DNA from: Pseudaminobacter soli (ex Li et al. 2025) | Lineage (GTDB): Bacteria > Pseudomonadota > Alphaproteobacteria > Rhizobiales > Rhizobiaceae | NCBI RefSeq assembly: GCF_029892515.1 | Contig: NZ_JARXVF010000001.1 | Coordinates: 744,001-808,000, forward strand | Direction: 5' to 3' | Length of the DNA: 64,000 nucleotides | Shown here: one piece after another, positions 1-10,292 of the stretch | Layout: each line of letters begins with the position of its first letter | How positions within the stretch are numbered: position 1 is the first letter of the stretch | The notes under the pieces: generated by a model | Database searches by the model: none | What the model saw: only the letters and a program-made list of their open reading frames with translations | What the model was told of the DNA's origin: nothing | Made by a program: the position numbers and the translations under genes

Positions 1-2
1 TG

Positions 3-854
3 GCAAAGGGCATTGCCCGGCTGACGGTGAACAATCCGAGCGCCTTCACCTTCCACGGCACCAACAGCTACATCGTCGGGCGGGACACACTGGCGGTAAT
101 CGATCCCGGCCCCGAGGACGAGGCGCAATTCCAGGCGCTGGTCAAGGCAATCGCAGGGCGCCCCGTCAGCCACATCTTCGTCAGCCATACGCATAGAGAC
201 CACTCTCCCCTTGCCGCCCGACTCGCGCAGGAAACCGGCGCCATCGTCGCTGCGGAAGGGCCACACCGTCCGGCCCGCCCATTGCGGATCGGCGAGATCA
301 ACCCGCTCGACGCCAGCGCCGACATGGATTTCAAACCCGATCTTGCATTGAAGGATGGCGATGTCGTCGAAGGCGACGGCTGGCGCATCAGCACCGTTCT
401 GACGCCCGGCCACGCCGCCAACCATGCGGCCTTCGGGCTCGAGGGCACGGGCATCCTGTTCTCGGCCGATCACGTCATGGCCTGGGCAACATCCATCGTC
501 GCTCCGCCGGACGGCGCCATGAGCGACTATATGGATTCGCTAGACCGGCTTCTGGAGCGGGACGACAGGCTGTTCCTGCCCGGCCATGGCGGAGCCGTGA
601 CCAAGCCGCGCTCATTCCTGCGCGGCCTCAAGGCCCACAGGAAGATGCGCGAGCGCGCCATCTTGGAAAGGGTGAAGACGGGTGACCGGACGGTCCGCGA
701 AATGGTCGCCGCAATCTACCGCGACACCGATCCGCGCCTGCATGGCGCTGCCGGCCTTTCAGTTCTCGCCCATCTCGAAGACCTCGTCGGCCGCGGGGCG
801 GTCACCACAGACGGCGAGGTTTCCATCGACGGCCGTTTTTCTCCCGCCCACTAG
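3..854 (+). CDS. MBL-fold metallo-hydrolase, 5' end outside window
   Basis: The reading frame is open to the left edge of the window, so the N-terminus is missing; the GTG at 27 is internal to the frame and not a convincing start. The protein is a metallo-beta-lactamase-fold hydrolase. The metal-binding signature SHTHRDHSP is visible early, followed by a conserved His in LTPGHAANHA, an Asp in FSADHVM and a late His in LPGHGG. These residues form a binuclear metal site. The C-terminal part contains a short winged-helix-like segment (AGLSVLAHLEDLVGRG), typical of the LACTB2/RNase Z-like hydrolases found in rhizobia. The substrate cannot be told from sequence. It converges on the DUF1499 gene, with only 15 bases between the two stop codons. 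Confidence 0.9.
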   Translation, partial: AKGIARLTVNNPSAFTFHGTNSYIVGRDTLAVIDPGPEDEAQFQALVKAIAGRPVSHIFVSHTHRDHSPLAARLAQETGAIVAAEGPHRPARPLRIGEINPLDASADMDFKPDLALKDGDVVEGDGWRISTVLTPGHAANHAAFGLEGTGILFSADHVMAWATSIVAPPDGAMSDYMDSLDRLLERDDRLFLPGHGGAVTKPRSFLRGLKAHRKMRERAILERVKTGDRTVREMVAAIYRDTDPRLHGAAGLSVLAHLEDLVGRGAVTTDGEVSIDGRFSPAH

Positions 855-869
855 ACTGGGTTAGTCAGC

Positions 870-1667
870 TCACTCGGCGTCGGGCAGCGGCTTCTGACCC
901 GTCTCGCTGCCGACCTCCGCATCGAGGTCGTTCATGAACTGCGCGATGCGGGCGGCATTGTCGCCAAGGTCGTGCCGGCCGTAGCGAGAGGCCGAGCGCA
1001 TGTCGACATAGGTCGTGTCGCCCTCATCGACGATCCGTATCGCCACGTCCACCGGAAAGTCCAGCAAGGTGGTGTAGGCCAGCGCGTCGATGGTTATCAC
1101 TTCCTCTTCGGGATGATGGGTCGGGCCGAAAAGCTTCCAGTCGGTGTGGGACAGGACGGCTTCGACCGCCGCCAGCGTACGGTCGAGCGAGAGGTCGTAT
1201 CGCCTGCCGGTAACGTCCGGATATTTCTCCTGCTGCAGCTTGCGCTGCGCCGGCGACGGGGCTTCCACCGGGTTCATGCTTGGGGTGCGCATCTTCAACG
1301 CCATCGTCAGTTCAGGCGGATCGTCGAGGTCCGTGGAAATATCGTTCAGTTCGGGGTGACTGTAGGCGCGATAGCCCGACAACAGGAACGGCACCAGCAC
1401 GAGCACGGCGACGATCGCGCCACGGGTCATGTCGTTGCCGCCGAGATAGCCGTCGTTCCACACCGAAGGAAAGGCGAAGGCCGCCAGCAGCAGAGCGATG
1501 GCCGCAAGCACAGCAACTATCGCGAGCACCCAGAGAAAGGGCACCGTCTCAAGGAAAGCATAGCGGTGGCCGAGCCCGGCTACGATGAACAGCACCGCTG
1601 AAAAGGACGCCAGACGCCACGACCAAATCGCGCTCTTCGACGTCCGTTCCTCCAGATATGCCACCAT
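870..1667 (-). CDS. DUF1499 family membrane protein
   Basis: A 265-residue protein with three predicted N-terminal membrane segments (roughly residues 17-35, 45-65 and 83-100), followed by a soluble C-terminal domain of about 150 residues that matches the DUF1499 pattern, including DWKLFG, a YTTLLDFPVDVAIRI strand pair and VDMRSASRYGRHDLG. The family has no established reaction. The ATG at 1667 is the natural start because the first membrane segment follows directly. It is transcribed away from the intergenic repeat-bearing region upstream. Confidence 0.85.
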   Translation of the reverse strand: MVAYLEERTSKSAIWSWRLASFSAVLFIVAGLGHRYAFLETVPFLWVLAIVAVLAAIALLLAAFAFPSVWNDGYLGGNDMTRGAIVAVLVLVPFLLSGYRAYSHPELNDISTDLDDPPELTMALKMRTPSMNPVEAPSPAQRKLQQEKYPDVTGRRYDLSLDRTLAAVEAVLSHTDWKLFGPTHHPEEEVITIDALAYTTLLDFPVDVAIRIVDEGDTTYVDMRSASRYGRHDLGDNAARIAQFMNDLDAEVGSETGQKPLPDAE

Positions 1668-1703
1668 GTCGCCTACCGTCGGTTCCGCAATCCCCGACTA
1701 CTT

Positions 1704-1860
1704 AGAGCATTTTGGCGCGAGGTGGTATCACCTGACCTCGCACAAAGGCGGTACAATCAAGTAGATAGACCGTGATGTCGTCCGAAGGTGGTCGTCCGTC
1801 CTCCACATCCGTCCCCCGCTTCGCTCGGACGACCTCTCCCCGACGGGGAAGAGGAAATTT
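1704..1860. repeat. Mosaic of intergenic palindromic repeats
   Basis: The gap between the DUF1499 gene and the acyl-CoA ligase carries several short palindromes. AGAGCATTTTG at 1704-1714 recurs exactly at 59881-59891. GCGAGG (1717-1722) pairs with CCTCGC (1736-1741). TGATGTCGTCCGAA (1773-1786) resembles the core of rhizobial intergenic mosaic elements. CCTCTCCCC (1833-1841) pairs across GAC with GGGGAAGAGG, one A bulged. No coding sequence is supported here. Assignment to a named repeat family is from memory and would need a genome-wide search. Confidence 0.55.
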
Positions 1861-1890
1861 CGGATGTTGGGGCGACCTTCTTCTCCTCGG

Positions 1891-3552
1891 CTAGAGCGTC
1901 TCCCTGTCCGGCAGCCTCTCCGCCTCATCGGTCGGAAGCCGATAGTCGCTGAACTGCTTGCGCAAAGTGCTCTTCTGGATCTTGCCGGTCGCCGTATGCG
2001 GTATTTCGTCGACGAAAGCCACGTCGTCAGGCAGCCACCACTTGGGGACCTTGTCCTTCATGAAGCCAAGGATATCCGCCTTGCCCGGCTCCCGGCCCTG
2101 CTTGCGCACCACCACCAGCAACGGCCGCTCGTCCCATTTGGAGTGCCGCACGCCGATGACGGCAGCCTCGGCGACATCCGGATGGCCGACCGCGAGGTTT
2201 TCGAGCTCGATGGTGGAGATCCACTCGCCGCCCGATTTGATCACGTCCTTGGCCCGGTCGGTGATCTGCATGTAGCCGTTCGGGTCGATATGGGCGACGT
2301 CACCCGTGTCGAACCAGCCTTCCTCGTCGAACTGCTCCTTGCCCGCTCCGCCGTAGTAGGCGCGCGCCACCGCAGGCCCCCTCACCTTCAGTCGGCCGAA
2401 CGTCTTGCCGTCCCAAGGCTGCGGCCGGTCGTTGTCGTCGGTGACGATCATCTCGACGCCGAAGGGCGCATGGCCCTGCTTCTCCTCGATGTCGAGCCGC
2501 GTCTCGCCTTCGAGCCGGGCATATTCCGGCTTCATCGTGCAGAGGCTGCCGAGCGGCGACATCTCGGTCATGCCCCAGGCATGGACGACCTCCACGTCGT
2601 AATTGTCCTGGAATTTCTTTGCCATTATGCGCGGGCAGGCGGAACCGCCGATGACGACCTTCTTGAGATAGGGCAGCTTCTTGCCGGTCTCCTCCAGATG
2701 CTGCAGCAGCATCAGCCATACGGTCGGCACGGCGGCCGTGAAGCTGACTTTCTCGGTATCAAGGAGTTCATAGATCGAGGCGCCATCCATGCGCCCGCCC
2801 GGCATCACCAGCTTGGCGCCGATCATCGGCGCGCTCTGGGCCAGGCCCCAGGCATTGGCATGGAACATCGGCACGACCGGCAGGACGACGTCCCGCGTGG
2901 AAATGCCCATCGCATCGGGCATGCAAGCCATCATCGCGTGCAGCACGTTCGAGCGGTGACTGTAGACGACGCCCTTCGGCTCCCCGGTGGTTCCCGAGGT
3001 GTAGCACATGCCGGCCGCCGCGTTTTCATCGAGCGCCACCCAGCGGAAGTCGCCATCGGCTTCACCCAGCCACTCCTCATAGGGCACCGCATTGGACAGC
3101 GAGGTTAGCGGCATATGCGCCGCATCCGTCATGACGATGACCTGCCAAAGCGTCGGAACCGATGCTGCGATCTTTTCCACCAACGGCAGGAAGGTCAGGT
3201 CGACGAACAGCGCCCTGTCCTCGGCATGGTTCATGATCCAGACGATCTGCTCGGGAAACAGGCGCGGATTGAGCGTGTGGTAGACCGCGCCCATGCCCAT
3301 GATGCCATACCAGGCCTCGATGTGGCGCGCGGTGTTCCAGGCCAGCGTGGCGATGCGGTCGCCGCGCTCGTAGCCCTCCCTTTCCAGGCGCTGCGCCACC
3401 TTCAGCGCGCGGCCGCGCAATTCGCCATAGGTCGTGCGAACGATCGGCCCCTCGACGGAACGCGAGACGATCTCACGATGCGGGTGCTGGGTTCCGGCGT
3501 GGTCGAGTATCTTGTGACAGAGCAGCGGCCATTCCTGCATCAATCCGAGCAT
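1891..3552 (-). CDS. Medium/long-chain acyl-CoA ligase (AMP-binding family)
   Basis: A 553-residue acyl-adenylate-forming enzyme that activates a carboxylic acid with ATP and CoA. The P-loop-like motif [18 protein letters not shown] lies near residue 185. Later motifs are AWGMTEMSP, the adenylation-core Asp in [28 protein letters not shown], and the C-terminal catalytic lysine in [10 protein letters not shown]. The ATG at 3552 is chosen over an upstream in-frame codon at 3588 because GGGAGGAA sits seven bases ahead of it and the protein then begins [15 protein letters not shown], the family's usual N-terminus. The exact chain-length specificity is not evident; homologues are annotated both as fatty-acyl and as 3-(methylthio)propionyl-CoA ligases. 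Confidence 0.92.
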   Translation of the reverse strand: MLGLMQEWPLLCHKILDHAGTQHPHREIVSRSVEGPIVRTTYGELRGRALKVAQRLEREGYERGDRIATLAWNTARHIEAWYGIMGMGAVYHTLNPRLFPEQIVWIMNHAEDRALFVDLTFLPLVEKIAASVPTLWQVIVMTDAAHMPLTSLSNAVPYEEWLGEADGDFRWVALDENAAAGMCYTSGTTGEPKGVVYSHRSNVLHAMMACMPDAMGISTRDVVLPVVPMFHANAWGLAQSAPMIGAKLVMPGGRMDGASIYELLDTEKVSFTAAVPTVWLMLLQHLEETGKKLPYLKKVVIGGSACPRIMAKKFQDNYDVEVVHAWGMTEMSPLGSLCTMKPEYARLEGETRLDIEEKQGHAPFGVEMIVTDDNDRPQPWDGKTFGRLKVRGPAVARAYYGGAGKEQFDEEGWFDTGDVAHIDPNGYMQITDRAKDVIKSGGEWISTIELENLAVGHPDVAEAAVIGVRHSKWDERPLLVVVRKQGREPGKADILGFMKDKVPKWWLPDDVAFVDEIPHTATGKIQKSTLRKQFSDYRLPTDEAERLPDRETL

Positions 3553-3735
3553 TCCGTTCCTCCCTTTGTCGTATGTTGTTTTCGGCATTGTTGGAACGAA
3601 AGGACGGATTGTCCAGCACTACCCCAGCGCTTAGCCTAATTGGTTAGAAAAGCCCGGGCTGCCGCCATATTGCGGCCACTGTCGCTGCCAATGTTCCAGC
3701 CGGGCGGGCGTATAGACAAGGGACAGGGGTTCGAC

Positions 3736-4092
3736 ATGAGCGAGAAACCCGTCGAGAACGGCGAAGCCGAAGTTGCCTCCGAAAACACCGTCGAGCTGCC
3801 TACCAATGGCGAGCCGGTTTCCGACCAGGCTTTCGAAGAGGTCGTGAGCGGGGCATTGGGCGCCGTAGGCGGCACGCTTCTGTTCAAGATGCGGGTCGAC
3901 CAGGCAAAGGAGCCGCACCACGCGGCAGCGGCCTTCGTCGGCCAGGGCGAAAGCCGCCAGTTCCTGATCCTGACCATGCCGATCGCCGGCGGCCATCTCA
4001 GTGTGGAAACCACGGCCAAGAGCAAGAGCCCCATTGCCGGCATCGCGGCTGCCTACGCCCATCTCGCGGACGCTTTTTCGACCGCCGCCTGA
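3736..4092 (+). CDS. Conserved hypothetical protein
   Basis: A 118-residue protein of unknown function. The first 40 residues are acidic and low in complexity, which suggests a disordered N-terminus; the rest alternates strand-like and helical segments (GTLLFKMRVD, SRQFLILTMP, AGIAAAYAHLADAF). No signal peptide or membrane segment is present. The ATG at 3736 is preferred to the upstream frame opening at 3640 because GGACAGGGG precedes it at a normal distance. Minus-strand frames over the same bases have a much less protein-like composition. It is divergent from the acyl-CoA ligase. Confidence 0.6.
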   Translation: MSEKPVENGEAEVASENTVELPTNGEPVSDQAFEEVVSGALGAVGGTLLFKMRVDQAKEPHHAAAAFVGQGESRQFLILTMPIAGGHLSVETTAKSKSPIAGIAAAYAHLADAFSTAA

Positions 4093-4226
4093 CAGGCGCT
4101 TCATCGGATCGGCATAAGCGCACGCTTCCTCAGCGACGAGGCGGAGCGCCTTCACGGATTTGTGGAAACGAAGCCAGGAACGTAAGCTCGGGCATGGACG
4201 TTTTCAGCGATCCGTAGGAGCTTCGC

Positions 4227-4649
4227 ATGGCAACAGAAGTCCTTTCCTCGCCCGGTTTTCGGCGCAACCCGCAATATCATCTCACCGCCAGGCGCTTTAG
4301 CGGCACCGTCGTCGTCACCTTCGCCGACGCGGTCCTGGCCTCCACGACCGCAGCCCGGGTGGTGCGCGAGGAGGGCCACGAGCCCGTCTATTACGTGCCC
4401 TTCGAGGATATCTATTTCGAGTTCCTGACGCGCAGCGATACACGCACGCATTGCCCCTACAAGGGCGACGCATCCCACTGGAACGTGACGGCGTCCGGGG
4501 ATGCCGAGAAGGACGTCATGTGGGCATATGAGGAGCCTTATGAGGAAATGAGGCTCATCCGAAACTACGGCGCCTTCTACCCGCAGAAAGTCTCGATAGC
4601 CGTGACGCCTGCTGTTTCGAAGAACCTCGATTCCCACTGGCCCGAATAG
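4227..4649 (+). CDS. DUF427 domain-containing protein
   Basis: A 140-residue soluble protein with the DUF427 fold signature: YYVPFEDIYFEFL, then TRTHCPYKGDASHWNV and AYEEPYEEMRLIRNYGAFYP. The conserved Cys-Pro-Tyr-Lys-Gly segment is the hallmark of the family, whose activity is not established. GTAGGAG lies a few bases upstream of the ATG. It is a single-gene unit facing the polysaccharide deacetylase, with 12 bases between the stop codons. Confidence 0.9.
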   Translation: MATEVLSSPGFRRNPQYHLTARRFSGTVVVTFADAVLASTTAARVVREEGHEPVYYVPFEDIYFEFLTRSDTRTHCPYKGDASHWNVTASGDAEKDVMWAYEEPYEEMRLIRNYGAFYPQKVSIAVTPAVSKNLDSHWPE

Positions 4650-4661
4650 CGGTATACCCGC

Positions 4662-5408
4662 TCAATCAGTGGTGTCGTCGGTTCCCTCGCCGTCGGCATC
4701 GTCGAGCCGCACGAAATTGACGCCCTTGGCCTTGAGCTCCATCAGCCCCTTCGCCAGGCCCTCGCCGGCCGCATGGGTCGGCTGGTTGATGTGGGCGATG
4801 ATGACGTCGCCGTCCTTCGCAGCAGCGACGCGCCGTGCGGTCTCCTTGGCGCTCAGCAGCGAACCGCCGTCACCATTGATCGAGTAGCCCGCGATCTTGA
4901 AGCCGAGCTTGCGGATCAGCGCGATAGCCGAAGGGCTGTACAGCGCGGTGGCGCCGCGAAACCATTTCGGAGCCGGCTGGCCGTTCTTGGCAAGTGCCGC
5001 TGCACCGTCCTCGACCTCGGCCGCCACTGCGTCCGGGCTGCCGGCTGTGCTGATGCCATAGATCTTGCGCGGCGTATCGACGGCCGGAACGTGATGGCCG
5101 CCATGGTTCTCGAGCTCGAACAGGTCGGGGTGCGCCTTCATGATCTCGAGCGCCTCGGCGTTGCGCTTGAGCCAAATGCCGGTGACGAAGATCGTCGCCG
5201 GAATGCGGTTCTCGACCAGCGCGGAGAGGATGCGGTTGTCGGTCTTGCCACCGCAGGCATCAAGCGTCAGCGCCACGCGTGGTGGCGTGGCGGCATCCTC
5301 GTGGGGTTTGAGGCGAAGCGTAGGCTCCAGGAGAGGTACGGCGTGACCGGCGGGAACCGCCGAGACCAGGAGTCCGGCGGCAATCATGGATTTCAGTAGC
5401 AGGCGCAT
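4662..5408 (-). CDS. Exported polysaccharide deacetylase-like protein
   Basis: A 248-residue NodB-homology protein. With the ATG at 5408 it begins with a Sec-type signal peptide (MRLLLKSMIAAGLLVSAVPA) and a likely cleavage site near GHA. The first NodB motif is TLDACGG in place of the usual TFDDG, so the first acid is kept and the second Asp is Ala. The metal-site histidines appear in ENHGGHH, the motif with the arginine as WFRGATALYS, and the last histidine in IIAHINQP. The family removes acetyl groups from cell-wall or exopolysaccharide amino sugars; the substrate here is unknown. It lies 84 bases downstream of the ppdK stop codon in the same direction and may be co-transcribed. Confidence 0.82.
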   Translation of the reverse strand: MRLLLKSMIAAGLLVSAVPAGHAVPLLEPTLRLKPHEDAATPPRVALTLDACGGKTDNRILSALVENRIPATIFVTGIWLKRNAEALEIMKAHPDLFELENHGGHHVPAVDTPRKIYGISTAGSPDAVAAEVEDGAAALAKNGQPAPKWFRGATALYSPSAIALIRKLGFKIAGYSINGDGGSLLSAKETARRVAAAKDGDVIIAHINQPTHAAGEGLAKGLMELKAKGVNFVRLDDADGEGTDDTTD

Positions 5409-5492
5409 GACAGTCAGTTCCAGGCGTTTTACGGCCCGTCCCAAAGTCCGCCATCAAGGCGAAAATCGGGATAGGCCCCGCCTGTTTTCGAA

Positions 5493-8168
<2,676 letters not shown>

Positions 8169-8315
8169 GCTTGCTCCTCGCCAGTCTCAGAGGCCGCCGG
8201 AAAGGCCGGTGGCAACCCTCTGATGCGAAGCGATAAATTGCTGCGCTGCGAAAGGCAACCGCCGCGTCACCCCTATCCGGCCTACAATCGATTAAGAAAA
8301 CGAACGGAAACAAGA

Positions 8316-8343
8316 CTTGTTCAACGGCTCGATCCAATATAGA
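8316..8343 (+). promoter_or_regulatory. Possible sigma-70 promoter of the VOC gene
   Basis: CTTGTT at 8316-8321 and TATAGA at 8338-8343 are separated by 16 bases and lie just ahead of the VOC gene. The match is moderate and the GC-rich background makes the TATAGA box stand out, but no other evidence supports use. Confidence 0.3.
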
Positions 8344-8357
8344 ACATAAAGGGAACA

Positions 8358-8714
8358 ATGAGGGTCATCATGAAACAGACGGGAAAGCTCGATTATCTCG
8401 AAATGCCGGCGACCGGCGGCACGCTCGACAGCGTCAAGGCATTTTACAGCGCCGCCTTTTCGTGGTCGTTCACCGACTACGGCCCAACCTATTCGGCATA
8501 CAACGAAGGGCTGGAGGGTGGCTTCGATGCCGATGCCTCAGGGGCCGTGGCAAAACCGCTGCCGGTTCTCTATTCGGAAAATCTGGAGCAGACCCTTGCG
8601 GCGGTGGAAGATGCCGGCGGCAGGATCGTCCGGCCGATCTTTTCCTTCCCCGGCGGTCGCCGTTTTCACTTCACCGACCCGGCCGGCAACGAACTGGCTG
8701 TGTGGGGGCAATAG
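8358..8714 (+). CDS. VOC-family (glyoxalase/bleomycin-resistance fold) protein
   Basis: A 118-residue single-domain protein of the vicinal oxygen chelate superfamily. Visible features are the opening LDYLEMPA strand, the helix around SVKAFYSAAFSWSF, and the closing strand FHFTDPAGNELAVWGQ whose Glu is a usual metal ligand. Substrate is unknown. Two starts are possible, ATG at 8358 or ATG at 8370; the second gives MKQTGKLDYLEMP, which fits the family better, while AAAGGG lies near the first. Confidence 0.82.
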   Translation: MRVIMKQTGKLDYLEMPATGGTLDSVKAFYSAAFSWSFTDYGPTYSAYNEGLEGGFDADASGAVAKPLPVLYSENLEQTLAAVEDAGGRIVRPIFSFPGGRRFHFTDPAGNELAVWGQ

Positions 8715-8788
8715 AAGAGCTGGTCGACTTTCGACCTCTGCTCTCAGTGCACCTCGCTTGCCGGGCAACAAAATTAGCCTGCGCGCGA

Positions 8789-8817
8789 TTGTGCTTTTCG
8801 CCGACACTGAATATAAG
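8789..8817 (+). promoter_or_regulatory. Sigma-70-like promoter of tRNA-Gln
   Basis: TTGTGC (8789-8794) and TATAAG (8812-8817) are separated by exactly 17 bases and lie 34 bases ahead of the mature tRNA 5' end. This is a good housekeeping-promoter match in a suitable place. Confidence 0.6.
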
Positions 8818-8851
8818 GCCGCGACCGACCTGACTCGGATCAGTCGCGTTT

Positions 8852-8926
8852 TGGGGCGTCGCCAAGCGGTAAGGCATCGGTTTTTGGTACCGACATTCCC
8901 AGGTTCGAATCCTGGCGCCCCAGCCA
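8852..8926 (+). tRNA. tRNA-Gln (anticodon UUG)
   Basis: A complete cloverleaf can be folded by eye. The acceptor stem is TGGGGCG (8852-8858) with CGCCCCA (8916-8922), followed by discriminator G and an encoded CCA. The anticodon stem TCGGT/ACCGA (8877-8881, 8889-8893) holds the loop TTTTGGT with anticodon TTG at 8884-8886. The T arm is CCAGG-TTCGAAT-CCTGG (8899-8915). UUG reads CAA and, by wobble, CAG glutamine codons. No integrase or duplicated 3' end lies next to it, so it shows no sign of use as an attachment site. Confidence 0.97.
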
Positions 8927-8954
8927 CGCCTCCCTTCAATTCGACCTTTCCCCA

Positions 8955-10292
8955 TCAAGGATTCAGAGCGGGCAAAGCAGCCACCTGCTTTCCAGTCGCT
9001 CCTCTGCGCTTCCTGAGCCAGTTGCGCCTTGCCTCAGAGGTGGCGTTGAGCAAGCCACGCGGCTGCCAACCGGCCTGGTCGTCGAGCGGGCCGAAAGTCG
9101 CGCGCTCGAACCGCTCAAGTTCCCGGTCCGCACCCTCGACACCGAACTCCCGCAGCCAGACGTCCAGCCGCGAGATGTCAGCTCGGCGGGACCAGGCGTC
9201 CAGGGCGGCGTAGATCACAAGCCGGTTGCCTGAACGGCACGCCGCCTCGAATTTTCCGAAATAAGCCGACTCCGAATGTTCGCGCTCGTCTTGCCAACGC
9301 GTCCACCAGGCTCTGACCCTTGGCCAGACGGCCCGACAAGCCCAGGCAAGAAGCGCAAGAGCAAGCAGTGCGCCAATCGTCCGCAGTAGCGCGAGCTTCC
9401 ATCGGGAGGGATCGGCTGAAACGGGTGGCGCCGGTTGAGGCGGCGCGATCGGCGATTGGAATGCCGTCTGCTCGGAAACCGTGACATCGATCGCCGGCGC
9501 AGTCGCCGTTTCCCGCTTTCGGGTCGCAGGGTCGTACCAGGAGATTTCCACCGACGGCAGAGCATAATCGCCTGCTTTTTCAAACGCATAGGTAGCCCGG
9601 TCGATGCGCTTGCCTTCCACGTCGCCCAGACCACTCGTCGCATTCGAAAGCACCGGGTCCTGCGGATAAATCCTGATGCCTTCCGGAGCGGCGAAGTCGG
9701 CCTCCGGGATCATCATCGCCTGCATGCCGGCGGCCGTAATAGTGATCGTGCGCACGAGCGTGTCGCCGGCCTTTAGTCCTTTGGGATCGCGGTCGAGCGT
9801 CTGGCTCACTGTGAGTTTGGTCGCGACCGCCGCAATCGACCCGGACGAAGTGCCGGGCGGTCCAGTCACCGTGAATTTTGTCCGTGGCAATGTCACCGAA
9901 CCGTTGGTGCCCTGCCCCGGCACTGCGGCATAGGTGAAGGTGATCCGGGTTTCAGGCAGCGCAAACTCGCCGGCGACCTGGGGCGTCACCAGGTAGGAGC
10001 GGCGAATGCCTGCATAGGTGGTATCGCCTATCGTCTCGACTAGGTTCTGCGCACCGTCCTGAAGCGTCACGATGGCGTTGGGGAAATCGATCTGCGGGAA
10101 TTTCGGCGGCGACATGAAGTAGTTCGGGGCGAGCACATCGACGGCGATTTCCACCTGCTGGCCGACGACGATCGGGGGCGGTGTCATTACCTGTACGCGG
10201 ACCAGCGGCTCCGCCGCCAAAGCTGATGCGCAAGACAGCAGCCATAGAAGACCAGCGATGAATGCGCTGACGCAGTCTGGCCACTTGGTCAT
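8955..10292 (-). CDS. BatD-like oxygen-tolerance family protein
   Basis: A 445-residue envelope protein. It starts with a signal peptide (cleavage likely after ASALA, near residue 26), continues with a beta-rich periplasmic region of BatD type (VQVMTPPPIVVGQQVEIAVDV, LVTPQVAGEFALPE, LSNATSGLGDVEGKRIDRATYAF), and has one membrane segment near residues 298-318 before a cytoplasmic tail with helical character. BatD proteins are thought to form an envelope complex with VWA-domain BatA/BatB proteins. Its ATG overlaps the stop codon of the BatB-BatC gene by four bases, so it is translationally coupled and closes the operon. Confidence 0.88.
   Translation of the reverse strand: MTKWPDCVSAFIAGLLWLLSCASALAAEPLVRVQVMTPPPIVVGQQVEIAVDVLAPNYFMSPPKFPQIDFPNAIVTLQDGAQNLVETIGDTTYAGIRRSYLVTPQVAGEFALPETRITFTYAAVPGQGTNGSVTLPRTKFTVTGPPGTSSGSIAAVATKLTVSQTLDRDPKGLKAGDTLVRTITITAAGMQAMMIPEADFAAPEGIRIYPQDPVLSNATSGLGDVEGKRIDRATYAFEKAGDYALPSVEISWYDPATRKRETATAPAIDVTVSEQTAFQSPIAPPQPAPPVSADPSRWKLALLRTIGALLALALLAWACRAVWPRVRAWWTRWQDEREHSESAYFGKFEAACRSGNRLVIYAALDAWSRRADISRLDVWLREFGVEGADRELERFERATFGPLDDQAGWQPRGLLNATSEARRNWLRKRRGATGKQVAALPALNP

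Noticed and set aside
3631-4155. Minus-strand frames opposite the small hypothetical gene at 3736
   Set aside because: The plus frame has a better ribosome-binding site and a more protein-like composition; still only moderate confidence.
8852-8954. tRNA-Gln as an integration site for a mobile island
   Set aside because: No integrase, no repeated tRNA 3' end and no island-like genes follow; next is the BatD-like gene.
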